From positions 124,001 through 188,000 of the forward strand of contig NW_017962915.1 in NCBI RefSeq assembly GCF_001661345.1: a stretch of DNA of 64,000 nt, given 5' to 3'. The notes beneath the pieces are model-generated. The model saw only the letters and a list, made by a program, of their open reading frames with translations, was not told the origin of the DNA and searched no databases. Shown piece after piece: positions 20,117-28,138 of the stretch; the stretch's first letter is position 1, and each line of letters opens with the position of its first letter. Source of the DNA: Ascoidea rubescens DSM 1968 (lineage: Eukaryota > Ascomycota > Saccharomycetes > Ascoideales > Ascoideaceae). The translations under genes and the position numbers were made by a program.

Positions 20117-22537
20117 ATGCCCTCCAAAAGAAGAAGATCAACCATACTGCACTCTCCTAGAAGCCTTACAAAGAAAGCAAGGAGAAACAGCGATGTCAAC
20201 TACGAATTGCAGACCTTTTTGCACTCAACTTTGTCCTTGGTTCAAAACTTGAGAGATGACAACAATCGTCCAATCTCCAAAGAATACCTAAGATTGCCCA
20301 ATAAAAAAAACTATCCTGATTACTACTCGCAAATATCAAATCCCATTTCTCTTACTGATATCAAGGGCAAAATCAACACGAAACACTACACTGATCCGAA
20401 GGACTTTTTGCACGACATTAAACTAATGGCTGACAATTCCTCCACTTACAATGAAACATCCAGCTTGATAGCCCAGGATGCTAGGCACATTTATAACTTT
20501 GTTAGTGATCAGGTCAAACAATTCTTAGGCGAAAAAGTCGACATTCCAAGATATGAGAGAAGAACACCATCTAGAAAATTAACCTCTTCTTCTTCAGCAG
20601 CCTCAAATGATAGCTTTAAAAAACCAACAAAGCTTCATCTAAACTCGAAAAAATCAATTTCTCAAGAGCACCCAGATACTTTATCTACTTCTTTGAAAAT
20701 TAAACTACCTTTGAAAAAACTGGAAAAACAAAAAATCTCATTGTCAAATGACTTATTCCATATTCAAATTGACGATTCTTTGAAATCAAAATTGACTACA
20801 ATAATGGAATCACTCATAAATTATAAAGATGAAGAAGCCGGTCAGATTTCTCTTCCATTTATGATCGAACCCGATAAAGTTGATTATCCTGATTATTATC
20901 AAATCATCAAAAATCCAATTGCTATAAATACTGTATTGAAAAAAATTACCGGTGTTGACCCAACTATTCAAAGATCCAATAAAAGAAAAGGGAGAGGCCG
21001 AAAAAGATCTTCAATTACCCCGGTCCCTTCTTTTCCTGTTTATCAAAATTTCCAAGAATTTAAAACAGACCTCTTTGATATTTTTAAAAACGCCCAGACT
21101 TATAATCAAGAAGGTAGTTTGATCTATGAGCATTCAAAAATTTTAGAGAAAGAATTAGAAAAACAATTGACCCAACTACTTGATTCTTTAGATTCTGAGA
21201 GCAGTAAAACTCAAGAAAATATTGCAAACATAGACCAGGATGATCTTGATCGCCTAGAAAACAAGAAAAGGACAAAACAACCAAAATCTCTTGCCGGAAT
21301 TAAATTACATGTTAAAAATCCTTCAGAAAATTCCTCTTCCTCTAATGTAACAAAAATAAAATTAAAATTACGCGGTTCAAAAGAAAATAAAATGGAAATC
21401 GACAATAAGAGAATACAAAATGAAAAATTACAGGAAAACGAAAATCAAGAAGATGCTGCCAGTTTAAAACAAGAAGATGATGAATCACCTACTCAAAATT
21501 TGAAAAAGTCTTTGAGGCTTGCTAGCCTGAAAACTGATGAATCAAATAATAATTTTATTAAACCAGAAATTATTAACTCTCCTTCCAAATTGCGTTCCCA
21601 TACAAGAGCTAATACAAAAATTAGAACTAGATCAAGAATCACAAAACCAGATTCTTCAAGCTTTGCTGAAGATCGTACTAACAAAGTTCTCTTAGAGCAT
21701 GAATCACCATCAAACAAAAATGAAGATTCAAAAAGTACACCTCCAATATCTCCAAAAACTTCAAAGAACCAAAAAAATCAAGTCCCTGATGATTACAAGA
21801 GTGACGAAAGTATCTTATCTAATGATAATGAAAAACACACTGGTACTAAAAATATTAAGACCATAGATAGTAAAGAAAATCTAGATGATATTGAAGATAA
21901 AGATGATGAAAAAATCGTAGATGAAGAAGAAAACAAAGACAAAATAAATAGCAAGATCGAAGGACAAGATAACAATGACACTACTAAAATTCTCAAGTCT
22001 GAGGAACCTCCTTTATTATTAGAATATCCTTCTTTTGTAATAACTCAAAGAAAGTTGATTCAGCCCAAATCTTCCCCATTGATTCTGGAAATCTCCATTT
22101 CTTCCTCCAAAAATACAAAAGGAACTCACCGTCAAAATTTTGCATTTTTCCCTGATCAGATTAATATGAATTCCTTGATAATGCCTACTTATTTTGAATA
22201 CAAATTCGAATCCTCAAAAGCAAACAAAATTAGTGATTTTGCGATTAATCTACCTCAAAGCAAAAATGCTATCACCATATTAATGTCATTGAATGATATT
22301 TTAATAAATAAAAATTACGTGTCTGGACTACTTATAAATGGTGAAAGAGCAAACCCAAGTCCTAGTATGACTTATGCTGATAGTGGAAAAGTTCTAACTT
22401 CAAAATATGAAGTCAGACTTGCTAATGGAATTAATAATATACAGTTTCTTGTTCAGATCCTGGCCAACTCAAGAGAAAGAGTTGCACAAGAAATTATTGA
22501 AGAAAAAGTTGATTTTTGGGTTCAGGTATCACAATAG
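20117..22537 (+). CDS. RSC4: Rsc4, tandem-bromodomain subunit of the RSC remodeller
   Basis: 806 residues from ATG 20117 (MPSKRRRSTILHS); the longer frame opens at GTG. RSC is an essential ATP-dependent chromatin remodeller, and Rsc4 reads acetylated histone H3. Bromodomain 1 is at about 25-145 (YLRLPNKKNYPDYYSQISNP, MADNSSTYNETSSLI). Bromodomain 2 is at about 215-360 (FMIEPDKVDYPDYYQIIKNP, NAQTYNQEGSLIYE) and carries a basic insert (KRKGRGRKRS). A long charged, Ser/Lys/Glu-rich middle follows. The C-terminal domain (about 640-806) ends in IIEEKVDFWVQVSQ, as expected for the Rsc4 C-terminal domain. It converges on RSC7, 187 bases away. Confidence 0.92.
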   Translation: MPSKRRRSTILHSPRSLTKKARRNSDVNYELQTFLHSTLSLVQNLRDDNNRPISKEYLRLPNKKNYPDYYSQISNPISLTDIKGKINTKHYTDPKDFLHDIKLMADNSSTYNETSSLIAQDARHIYNFVSDQVKQFLGEKVDIPRYERRTPSRKLTSSSSAASNDSFKKPTKLHLNSKKSISQEHPDTLSTSLKIKLPLKKLEKQKISLSNDLFHIQIDDSLKSKLTTIMESLINYKDEEAGQISLPFMIEPDKVDYPDYYQIIKNPIAINTVLKKITGVDPTIQRSNKRKGRGRKRSSITPVPSFPVYQNFQEFKTDLFDIFKNAQTYNQEGSLIYEHSKILEKELEKQLTQLLDSLDSESSKTQENIANIDQDDLDRLENKKRTKQPKSLAGIKLHVKNPSENSSSSNVTKIKLKLRGSKENKMEIDNKRIQNEKLQENENQEDAASLKQEDDESPTQNLKKSLRLASLKTDESNNNFIKPEIINSPSKLRSHTRANTKIRTRSRITKPDSSSFAEDRTNKVLLEHESPSNKNEDSKSTPPISPKTSKNQKNQVPDDYKSDESILSNDNEKHTGTKNIKTIDSKENLDDIEDKDDEKIVDEEENKDKINSKIEGQDNNDTTKILKSEEPPLLLEYPSFVITQRKLIQPKSSPLILEISISSSKNTKGTHRQNFAFFPDQINMNSLIMPTYFEYKFESSKANKISDFAINLPQSKNAITILMSLNDILINKNYVSGLLINGERANPSPSMTYADSGKVLTSKYEVRLANGINNIQFLVQILANSRERVAQEIIEEKVDFWVQVSQ

Positions 22538-22667
22538 ATTATGTACTATTTTTGAGAAATAAAAAGAATCATTTATTTTGTTAGATAAATATAATTTTGT
22601 AATTTATGTTAGAAAATAAACTTTCAGAAAAGAATTATCAACGTAGAATACAGAAATGCATAAAAAA

Positions 22668-22700
22668 AATCAAAAATCAAAAATCAAAAATCAAAAAAAT
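22668..22700 (+). repeat. AAATC(A)n tandem repeat between RSC4 and RSC7
   Basis: Repeated TCAAAAA units in the short convergent gap. Confidence 0.8.
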
Positions 22701-22724
22701 GAACTAAAAAAATTACAAATAAAA

Positions 22725-24371
22725 CTAATCAAAATATTCTTCCCATTCCCTTTCGTAATTTTGTTGCTCCAAAATTGCCTGTTTTGTTTTCTCATCAACT
22801 TTTCCATCAAATATTGATAAATCAACGTTTTTCAATCCTGTTTGACGGGCCAAGTTGGGAGATATCATATTTATCTCATAAATTACTTTTGCCTTTTTGT
22901 TTGCAATCAGAGAATCATCATGCATATGTTTTATTCTGTCATATCTCACAGCTGTTGGCTGAGTTATCGAAGGATAAAAATTGATACCAGTATAAGGGTC
23001 TCTTTTTCCATTCCTTAGATTGAGAATATTTAGCCTTGATTGAACTAAAAAATGATTGTATTCCCTGCATTTTACTGCATGGTCATATAACCAATTTGGA
23101 TCAGAGACCAGCAACTTTGAAGTTTTTGATTTTTTTGACTGATCAATAATATTGTAGTCGTTGTTGGAATGATCATTATGCTGAAGATCTATCAAGGAAT
23201 CAAGATTGTTTGGCGTGCTATTCTTCTGAAATTTTAGTAAAGCACCATGCCAAGTTACCCATTGCTTTTTATCGTACTTTTTGGGATCGTCTGGGACAGT
23301 GTCAGTTGGATCAGCTAACTCGCCTTCAACCCTGCCATTGTCTCTTGCTTTCTGTTCATAGTAATCATCAGTGACTCTTTTTCCACCAACTATAATTTTG
23401 GCACCAAATACCTGGTAGAAACTTTTTGCAGTAATTAAACCTATTGATCTCCCCTTATAAGAATGAGGAATAAGGTCTCTGTGTATAAGATCGAATTTCT
23501 GATCATTGGAAATGATGTATTTGTATAGTCTTTTGTATTTGTTGAATAGCAAATAGGAGTCTCTAAAACCAACACATCTTGCGGGTTCTGTAGCCAACAT
23601 GTATTTCTTCTCGCCATTGCCTTTGACAGTAAAAGTCCTGACCCTAAACTCTCGATTGTTTAGTAGGTTACCATTAGAATCAATTTTGGTATCTCCCTGA
23701 GGATCGTCAGGAAGTATGTATTCGTCTTGCAACTCGCCGAGCAACAAAACATTACCGTCATCATCTACCTGAGGCACTGGAGTGCTTAGTTTCCTGTTTT
23801 TGAAACCACCAGCTCTACCTGTTCTTCGTTTTCTGGTAAGGCCGGTGACTGAGTGGGTTTCATCTTCGTCGTCGTCGTCGTTGTCATTCTCATGGTCGTT
23901 TTCATTGTCGTGGTCATGGTCATGGTCATGGTCATGGTCTTCGTCGTCATCACAATCGTCTTCTCCAACATCGTCTTCATTGTCTTCGTTGTTATCATTT
24001 TCACGACCACTGTGGTCATTATCACGAGCATCAGAAGTGGCATCGGAATGGGGGTGAGGTTGAAGACTGGACAACCTTCTAGACAACCTCTTGCGCTTCT
24101 TCAAAACAGGACCATACAACTTCTCCCTGGCCAAGGTGGTCTTGTTCTTGCTTCCAGGAGGCCTCCCACCTCGTCTTCGCTTGGGGGTCACCACAACAGG
24201 CTCGTCATCGTCCTCGTACTCCCCAACGCTATCGTCGTCGTGCTGATCTGGCTCGCTGGCAGCATTATCGCGATAGTCATCGTCGTGGAGGTCTTCTGTG
24301 TCCAGCTGCTGCGGTATTTTTGGCTGGTCTGCTTCTCCATCCAATAACAGCTCTTTCGTTGCCCCAGACAT
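22725..24371 (-). CDS. NPL6: Rsc7 (Npl6), subunit of the RSC remodeller
   Basis: 548 residues from ATG 24371 (MSGATKELLLDG); the longer frame opens at TTG. The N-terminal 210 residues are acidic and low complexity, including Asp/His-rich repeats (DHDHDHDHDHDNEND) and an AT-hook-like RRRGGRPPGSKNK (about 65-77). The conserved Rsc7/Swp82 domain is at about 220-345: EYILPDDPQGDTKID, FRVRTFTVKGNGEKKYM, CVGFRDSYLLF, SIGLITAKSFYQVFGAKII and GGKRVTDDYYEQKAR. The C-terminal part with NLARQTGLKNVDLSIFDG also fits Rsc7. It is a paralogue of the gene at 10.5-14.1 kb and neighbour of RSC4, its partner in the same complex. Confidence 0.92.
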   Translation of the reverse strand: MSGATKELLLDGEADQPKIPQQLDTEDLHDDDYRDNAASEPDQHDDDSVGEYEDDDEPVVVTPKRRRGGRPPGSKNKTTLAREKLYGPVLKKRKRLSRRLSSLQPHPHSDATSDARDNDHSGRENDNNEDNEDDVGEDDCDDDEDHDHDHDHDHDNENDHENDNDDDDEDETHSVTGLTRKRRTGRAGGFKNRKLSTPVPQVDDDGNVLLLGELQDEYILPDDPQGDTKIDSNGNLLNNREFRVRTFTVKGNGEKKYMLATEPARCVGFRDSYLLFNKYKRLYKYIISNDQKFDLIHRDLIPHSYKGRSIGLITAKSFYQVFGAKIIVGGKRVTDDYYEQKARDNGRVEGELADPTDTVPDDPKKYDKKQWVTWHGALLKFQKNSTPNNLDSLIDLQHNDHSNNDYNIIDQSKKSKTSKLLVSDPNWLYDHAVKCREYNHFLVQSRLNILNLRNGKRDPYTGINFYPSITQPTAVRYDRIKHMHDDSLIANKKAKVIYEINMISPNLARQTGLKNVDLSIFDGKVDEKTKQAILEQQNYEREWEEYFD

Positions 24372-24456
24372 ATTCTGCTCTCCCAATCCTACCAATCACC
24401 TCTACTCAGCTTCCAACATCGTTCAATTCGCAAAAAGCTCCAATGAAGATGCTGTG

Positions 24457-24462
24457 CACGTG
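24457..24462. promoter_or_regulatory. CACGTG element, RSC7/SPE2 promoter
   Basis: GCACGTGAG, about 86 bases before the RSC7 ATG. Confidence 0.45.
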
Positions 24463-24534
24463 AGCTCCTTCCAAGAAAAAGCGACTCGTTTTGCGATGAG
24501 CTGCGAAAATTTTTCAAAGCTGATCCAGAAAAGC

Positions 24535-24542
24535 TATATAAA
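24535..24542 (+). promoter_or_regulatory. TATA box candidate for SPE2
   Basis: TATATAAA about 720 bases before the SPE2 start. If used, it makes an unusually long leader. Confidence 0.5.
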
Positions 24543-24943
24543 GAGTCTCGTTTCCCCTGCTGCTTGATTTGCTTTTGCTCTTGCTTCTTCCTCAGAACAT
24601 TATTTGCACCAAGAACTCCAGCTTCTGGTCAACAGCCTGCCAATTTCTGTTCTTTCCAATTGTCGCTACCTTTTCTGTTGGTTTCTGCTCCACCCTACCA
24701 TTTCACCTCGACCATCATTCAATCTCAAACTTATTCTCGATTATCATCTCCTATTTTTGGTCAAAGGTCGCTTACTACTGCAAATTCTTTCCAGATTTCA
24801 GTCTCACTGGTTTTTTCTACTTATCTTACTCAAGGTATTTCTTTTTAACGAAAAAAAATATAAATTAACCCGAAACCCAGTATTTTCAAAGAAGAGAACA
24901 GACCATTTCTTTTTCTTCTTGCTTAGCATTTTTAAATTATTTC

Positions 24944-24994
24944 ATGTCAAAGGAAGTATTACTTCGTTTCTCTCGCCCTGCTAAACCTAGATAA
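24944..24994 (+). CDS. Upstream ORF in the SPE2 leader
   Basis: ATG to TAA, 16 codons, MSKEVLLRFSRPAKPR. It is the only ATG I find between the TATA box and the SPE2 start 267 bases downstream. AdoMetDC mRNAs of plants and mammals are controlled by upstream ORFs that respond to polyamines; whether this one acts the same way is inference. Confidence 0.45.
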   Translation: MSKEVLLRFSRPAKPR

Positions 24995-25260
24995 CATAAG
25001 CTTACTCCCACTGTAACTCGAGAAATCTCCTTTAATATTTTAGCTAATATAAAGGTAAATCTATTATCACTAATTTTTCTTTTCATTTTTTTTTTTCATC
25101 ATTTTATTCCCAATTCATAAAGATTTTAAAAGTCTAACCAAGTTTCCCCCTCCCCCTTGGTAAGAATTTTATTATCCTGTTCCTAACTTGTATTAAGATA
25201 AAAAGCAAAGTATTTTTTTTTAAGAAAAACAAAAAGCATCCTATTTATAATTACTGAAGA

Positions 25261-26526
25261 ATGGTTATCTCAAATCAAGATTACATTGATCATGAACTAT
25301 CCACTAGTTTGGATTCAGCTGATTCTTTTGAAGGCCCAGAAAAATTATTGGAGATTTGGTTAACTCCACATGAAAATGATTTAAATGTTGAAAATGGCTT
25401 AAGATCTGTACCTTTATTTGAATGGCAAAATCTTCTAGATATCATCAATTGCAAGATTCTTTCTCTTAAAAAATCAGAAAATTTAGATGCTTACATTTTG
25501 TCAGAATCTTCTTTATTTGTTTATAATAATAGAATCATTTTAAAAACTTGCGGCACAACAACAACTTTACTATCCATTGATTATTTTTTCAAAATCTGTG
25601 AAAAATATCTCCACTGGAATATCAAATTTTTTAAAAAACCTTTCAAAATTTTTTACTCAAGAAGAAAATTCATGTTTCCTCATAAACAAATTGGTTTGCA
25701 TAAAGATTGGAATCTCGAAGTCCAATATTTAGACTCATTTTTTGAAGATGGTTCTTCCTATATTGTTGGTAAATCAAACAAAGATCACTGGCATCTCTAT
25801 ACAAACGGTAACTCAAATCTTGTTCAATTTCCAATCAATAATGGTTTGCCTTCTCCATCTGTCTTCAAATTCAATGACGAAACCTTTGAAATTTTAATGA
25901 CTGGTTTATCTACCGAAGCTTCTCGTCAATTCTTCACCAACGAAATTTTCAAAAATAATCTTTCTGGAAATTCAAACCTGCATACAGATGGCCACATTCT
26001 GGGCTTAAAAACATCAAAATTCACTCAACTAAACAACATTTATAACACCGATGCCATTATTCATGACGCCTTTTCCTTCACCCCATGTGGCTATTCTTCA
26101 AATTCTATTATCGATGAAAAATATTACTACACTTTACATGTCACTCCCGAAAAGGGTTGGTCTTATGCTAGTTTTGAAAGCAATGTTCCTTCATTAAAAT
26201 ACAATTTGACTAATTTAACTATTTTGAAAAAAATTTTGAACCTTTTCAAGCCTTCACATTTTGCTTTCACTCTTTTCCAACTAAAGGATGAATTTGTTCA
26301 TATTGATCATCTTTATGACTTTAATAATCACGAAGTTGACAACATTTCCGATCTTGAATTGGATAGTTCTCCTAGCCCAAAAAAAGTCAAAAAATTTAAA
26401 TATAAATCTAATTTTGAATTGTTAAAAAATTGCAAAATTAAAGGATATAAGAAAACTGACAGAATCATCTATGATGTTGATGAATACGAATTATTATATC
26501 TTAGTTTTGTAATTGGGGAGGAATAA
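25261..26526 (+). CDS. SPE2: S-adenosylmethionine decarboxylase proenzyme
   Basis: 421 residues from ATG 25261. The enzyme makes decarboxylated AdoMet, the aminopropyl donor for spermidine and spermine. It is made as a proenzyme that cuts itself and turns a Ser into the pyruvoyl cofactor. Visible: FEGPEKLLEIW (23-33), the processing site LSESSLF (80-86; cut expected between Glu82 and Ser83), the catalytic stretch LKTCGTTT (94-101, Cys97) and FTPCGYSSNSI near residue 280, matching the family CGYS motif. Length is typical for yeast AdoMetDC. Expression may be limited by the long leader and uORF. Confidence 0.96.
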   Translation: MVISNQDYIDHELSTSLDSADSFEGPEKLLEIWLTPHENDLNVENGLRSVPLFEWQNLLDIINCKILSLKKSENLDAYILSESSLFVYNNRIILKTCGTTTTLLSIDYFFKICEKYLHWNIKFFKKPFKIFYSRRKFMFPHKQIGLHKDWNLEVQYLDSFFEDGSSYIVGKSNKDHWHLYTNGNSNLVQFPINNGLPSPSVFKFNDETFEILMTGLSTEASRQFFTNEIFKNNLSGNSNLHTDGHILGLKTSKFTQLNNIYNTDAIIHDAFSFTPCGYSSNSIIDEKYYYTLHVTPEKGWSYASFESNVPSLKYNLTNLTILKKILNLFKPSHFAFTLFQLKDEFVHIDHLYDFNNHEVDNISDLELDSSPSPKKVKKFKYKSNFELLKNCKIKGYKKTDRIIYDVDEYELLYLSFVIGEE

Positions 26527-26960
26527 TTTAATTTATTTAATAATTAAAGATTTATATTTTTTTTTTCTTTTTTTTTTCTACCCTTAGTTTTCTTTCAAAA
26601 CATATTGTTAATTTTTTTTTGTTCTTTTTTGCTTAATGTTTTCCTTTTTTTTTTGTTGTTTACACTTGTCATTTTTTTTTATTTTTTTTTTGTTGACCGT
26701 CATAATTGACATCTTATTCTTTTTGACTGTTTTTGTTTTTCATTAATTATATTTCTAAAATTTTAAACACTTTTAAATAATTTTATACATTTACGCATTC
26801 TTAGATTTAAACATGATACAAACATACTTTTCAATTGATAAAATTAAATGTATTTTGTAGATTTATTTTATTCAATTATTAAAAAAAGAAAAAAATTATA
26901 TTAAAAATGAGATGAATAAATATAACTAATAGATAACTGAAAGAATTTATAACAATATAA
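26527..26960. other. Convergent 3' region SPE2/VMA8
   Basis: 434 bases, strongly AT-rich with many T runs on the plus strand. It probably holds both polyadenylation regions. No gene is seen. Confidence 0.6.
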
Positions 26961-27874
26961 TCAAAATATAACATCTTCATCATCGTCATTAATTAGATCG
27001 TTGTCTCCAGATTGATTGCCTCTATCAACCTTTAACACGCCTTTGGCTTCATCTTTGTCTTGATTATCTAATAGCAATTGCTTTTTGGCTTTTGCTTCCA
27101 AATCCTGAATTTCTTGTTGTTTTTGTTTTTTCTCTTGAACTTTTTTCAATCGGTAAAATTCTTCTCTATCCAATTCATCTAACTCACTATTAATATATTT
27201 GATTGTATTATCAGTTCTGGGAATAATTACATGTTCAATTGCATTAACTCTTCGATTGGTGACTTTAATAACCTCATCTAAAATAATAAAGGCAGTTTGC
27301 AAAGAGGCTAGTTCAACTAAAGTCTCAACAGCTTTGGAATAAATCAATTTACATTTTTGAACTTGCTGACCACCTCTACCCAAACCTGTCATTTTAAAAT
27401 CATTAATTGAATTATCAATAAACGATTCAAAAGCAGGTAGTTTGACACCAGACACATTTTCTTGCTTGGAGTGGACTTTGAACCTAGCCTTTGATCCAAC
27501 AGACTCTTGAACTTGATAACTGATATTATTCATTCCCGTGGCATAAGTAACTTCAGCCAAAGAAAAAGAAGCAGTTTGCATTACTCTGCCCATCTTTAAT
27601 TTGGCATCGTTTATTCTTTTTGTAATTTCTCTAAATCTCTTTGTAAGAGCCTCTGATTTTCTTTTCAACAAACTGTGCCCAATCTCGGCACCTTTTAGCT
27701 TGAGTTTCATTGTTGTCAATGTCATTCGAGTAGCGAAGACCTGCTCTCTTCATAAACCAAAGCCATGTTAGCCTCGAATCTTTCAATCTAAAAGGTATCA
27801 AAAATATGGTGCTTTTAAAAGCAGCATTTCTAGCCAAAAAAGCCAATGACATACCTGTTCCCTGCTCCAGACAT
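26961..27874 (-). CDS. VMA8: Vma8, subunit D of the V-type ATPase, two exons
   Basis: 268 residues, exon 1 27874-27855 and exon 2 27747-26961. Subunit D is the central shaft of the vacuolar proton pump. The body matches Vma8 almost word for word: [59 protein letters not shown]. The C-terminus is the usual long helix ([17 protein letters not shown]) ending in acidic residues. S. cerevisiae Vma8 starts MSGNREQVFPTRMTL. Splicing the 20-nt exon ATG TCT GGA GCA GGG AAC AG onto A GAG CAG GTC TTC gives [17 protein letters not shown], which proves the intron. Starting at the internal ATG (27725) would lose this conserved start. Confidence 0.95.
27748..27854 (-). other. Intron in VMA8
   Basis: 107 nt. 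Donor GTATGT at 27854, branch-point-like GGCTAAC about 25 nt before the acceptor, acceptor AAG ending at 27748. The join restores the conserved Vma8 N-terminus. Confidence 0.9.
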
Positions 27875-28009
27875 CTTGAACTATACACAATCAAATTCCA
27901 CACCTATCGACTCTTACGAACCCTCTCAAAAGATAGTCAGTGTCTGCTCACTGCTTTGATGATTTTTTTGGTTCAATTCAGCAGCCATTGCCCAGAATCC
28001 GGTACATAT

Positions 28010-28015
28010 CACGTG
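28010..28015. promoter_or_regulatory. CACGTG element upstream of VMA8
   Basis: ATCACGTGC, about 136 bases before the VMA8 ATG. Confidence 0.5.
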
Positions 28016-28096
28016 CATTATATAATTTCCGAGGGATGATATAATCTGTGCTTTATTTTCTGGGTTTTTATCAGTCTACAGGTGGTTTATATTTCG

Positions 28097-28138
28097 CTAT
28101 CTATGTGAGGGTATCTATGTGAGGGTATCTATGCGAAG
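28097..28138 (+). repeat. 14-bp tandem repeat spanning the LRR gene stop
   Basis: Three units of (G)TATCTATGTGAGG-type sequence. The last unit, slightly changed, contains the stop codon of the LRR gene. Confidence 0.85.

Larger units (their letters stand above)
24372..25260. promoter_or_regulatory. Divergent RSC7/SPE2 region with a long SPE2 leader
   Basis: 889 bases. The part next to RSC7 is GC-richer and holds CACGTG (24457) and TATATAAA (24535). From the TATA box to the SPE2 ATG, about 720 bases, I find one ATG only on the SPE2 strand (24944), opening a 16-codon reading frame. The leader is pyrimidine-rich. A 5' leader intron cannot be excluded. Confidence 0.55.

Noticed and set aside
24564-24984. 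Overlapping frames of about 95-126 codons in the SPE2 leader
   Set aside because: They open at non-ATG codons; the leader has only one ATG on this strand.
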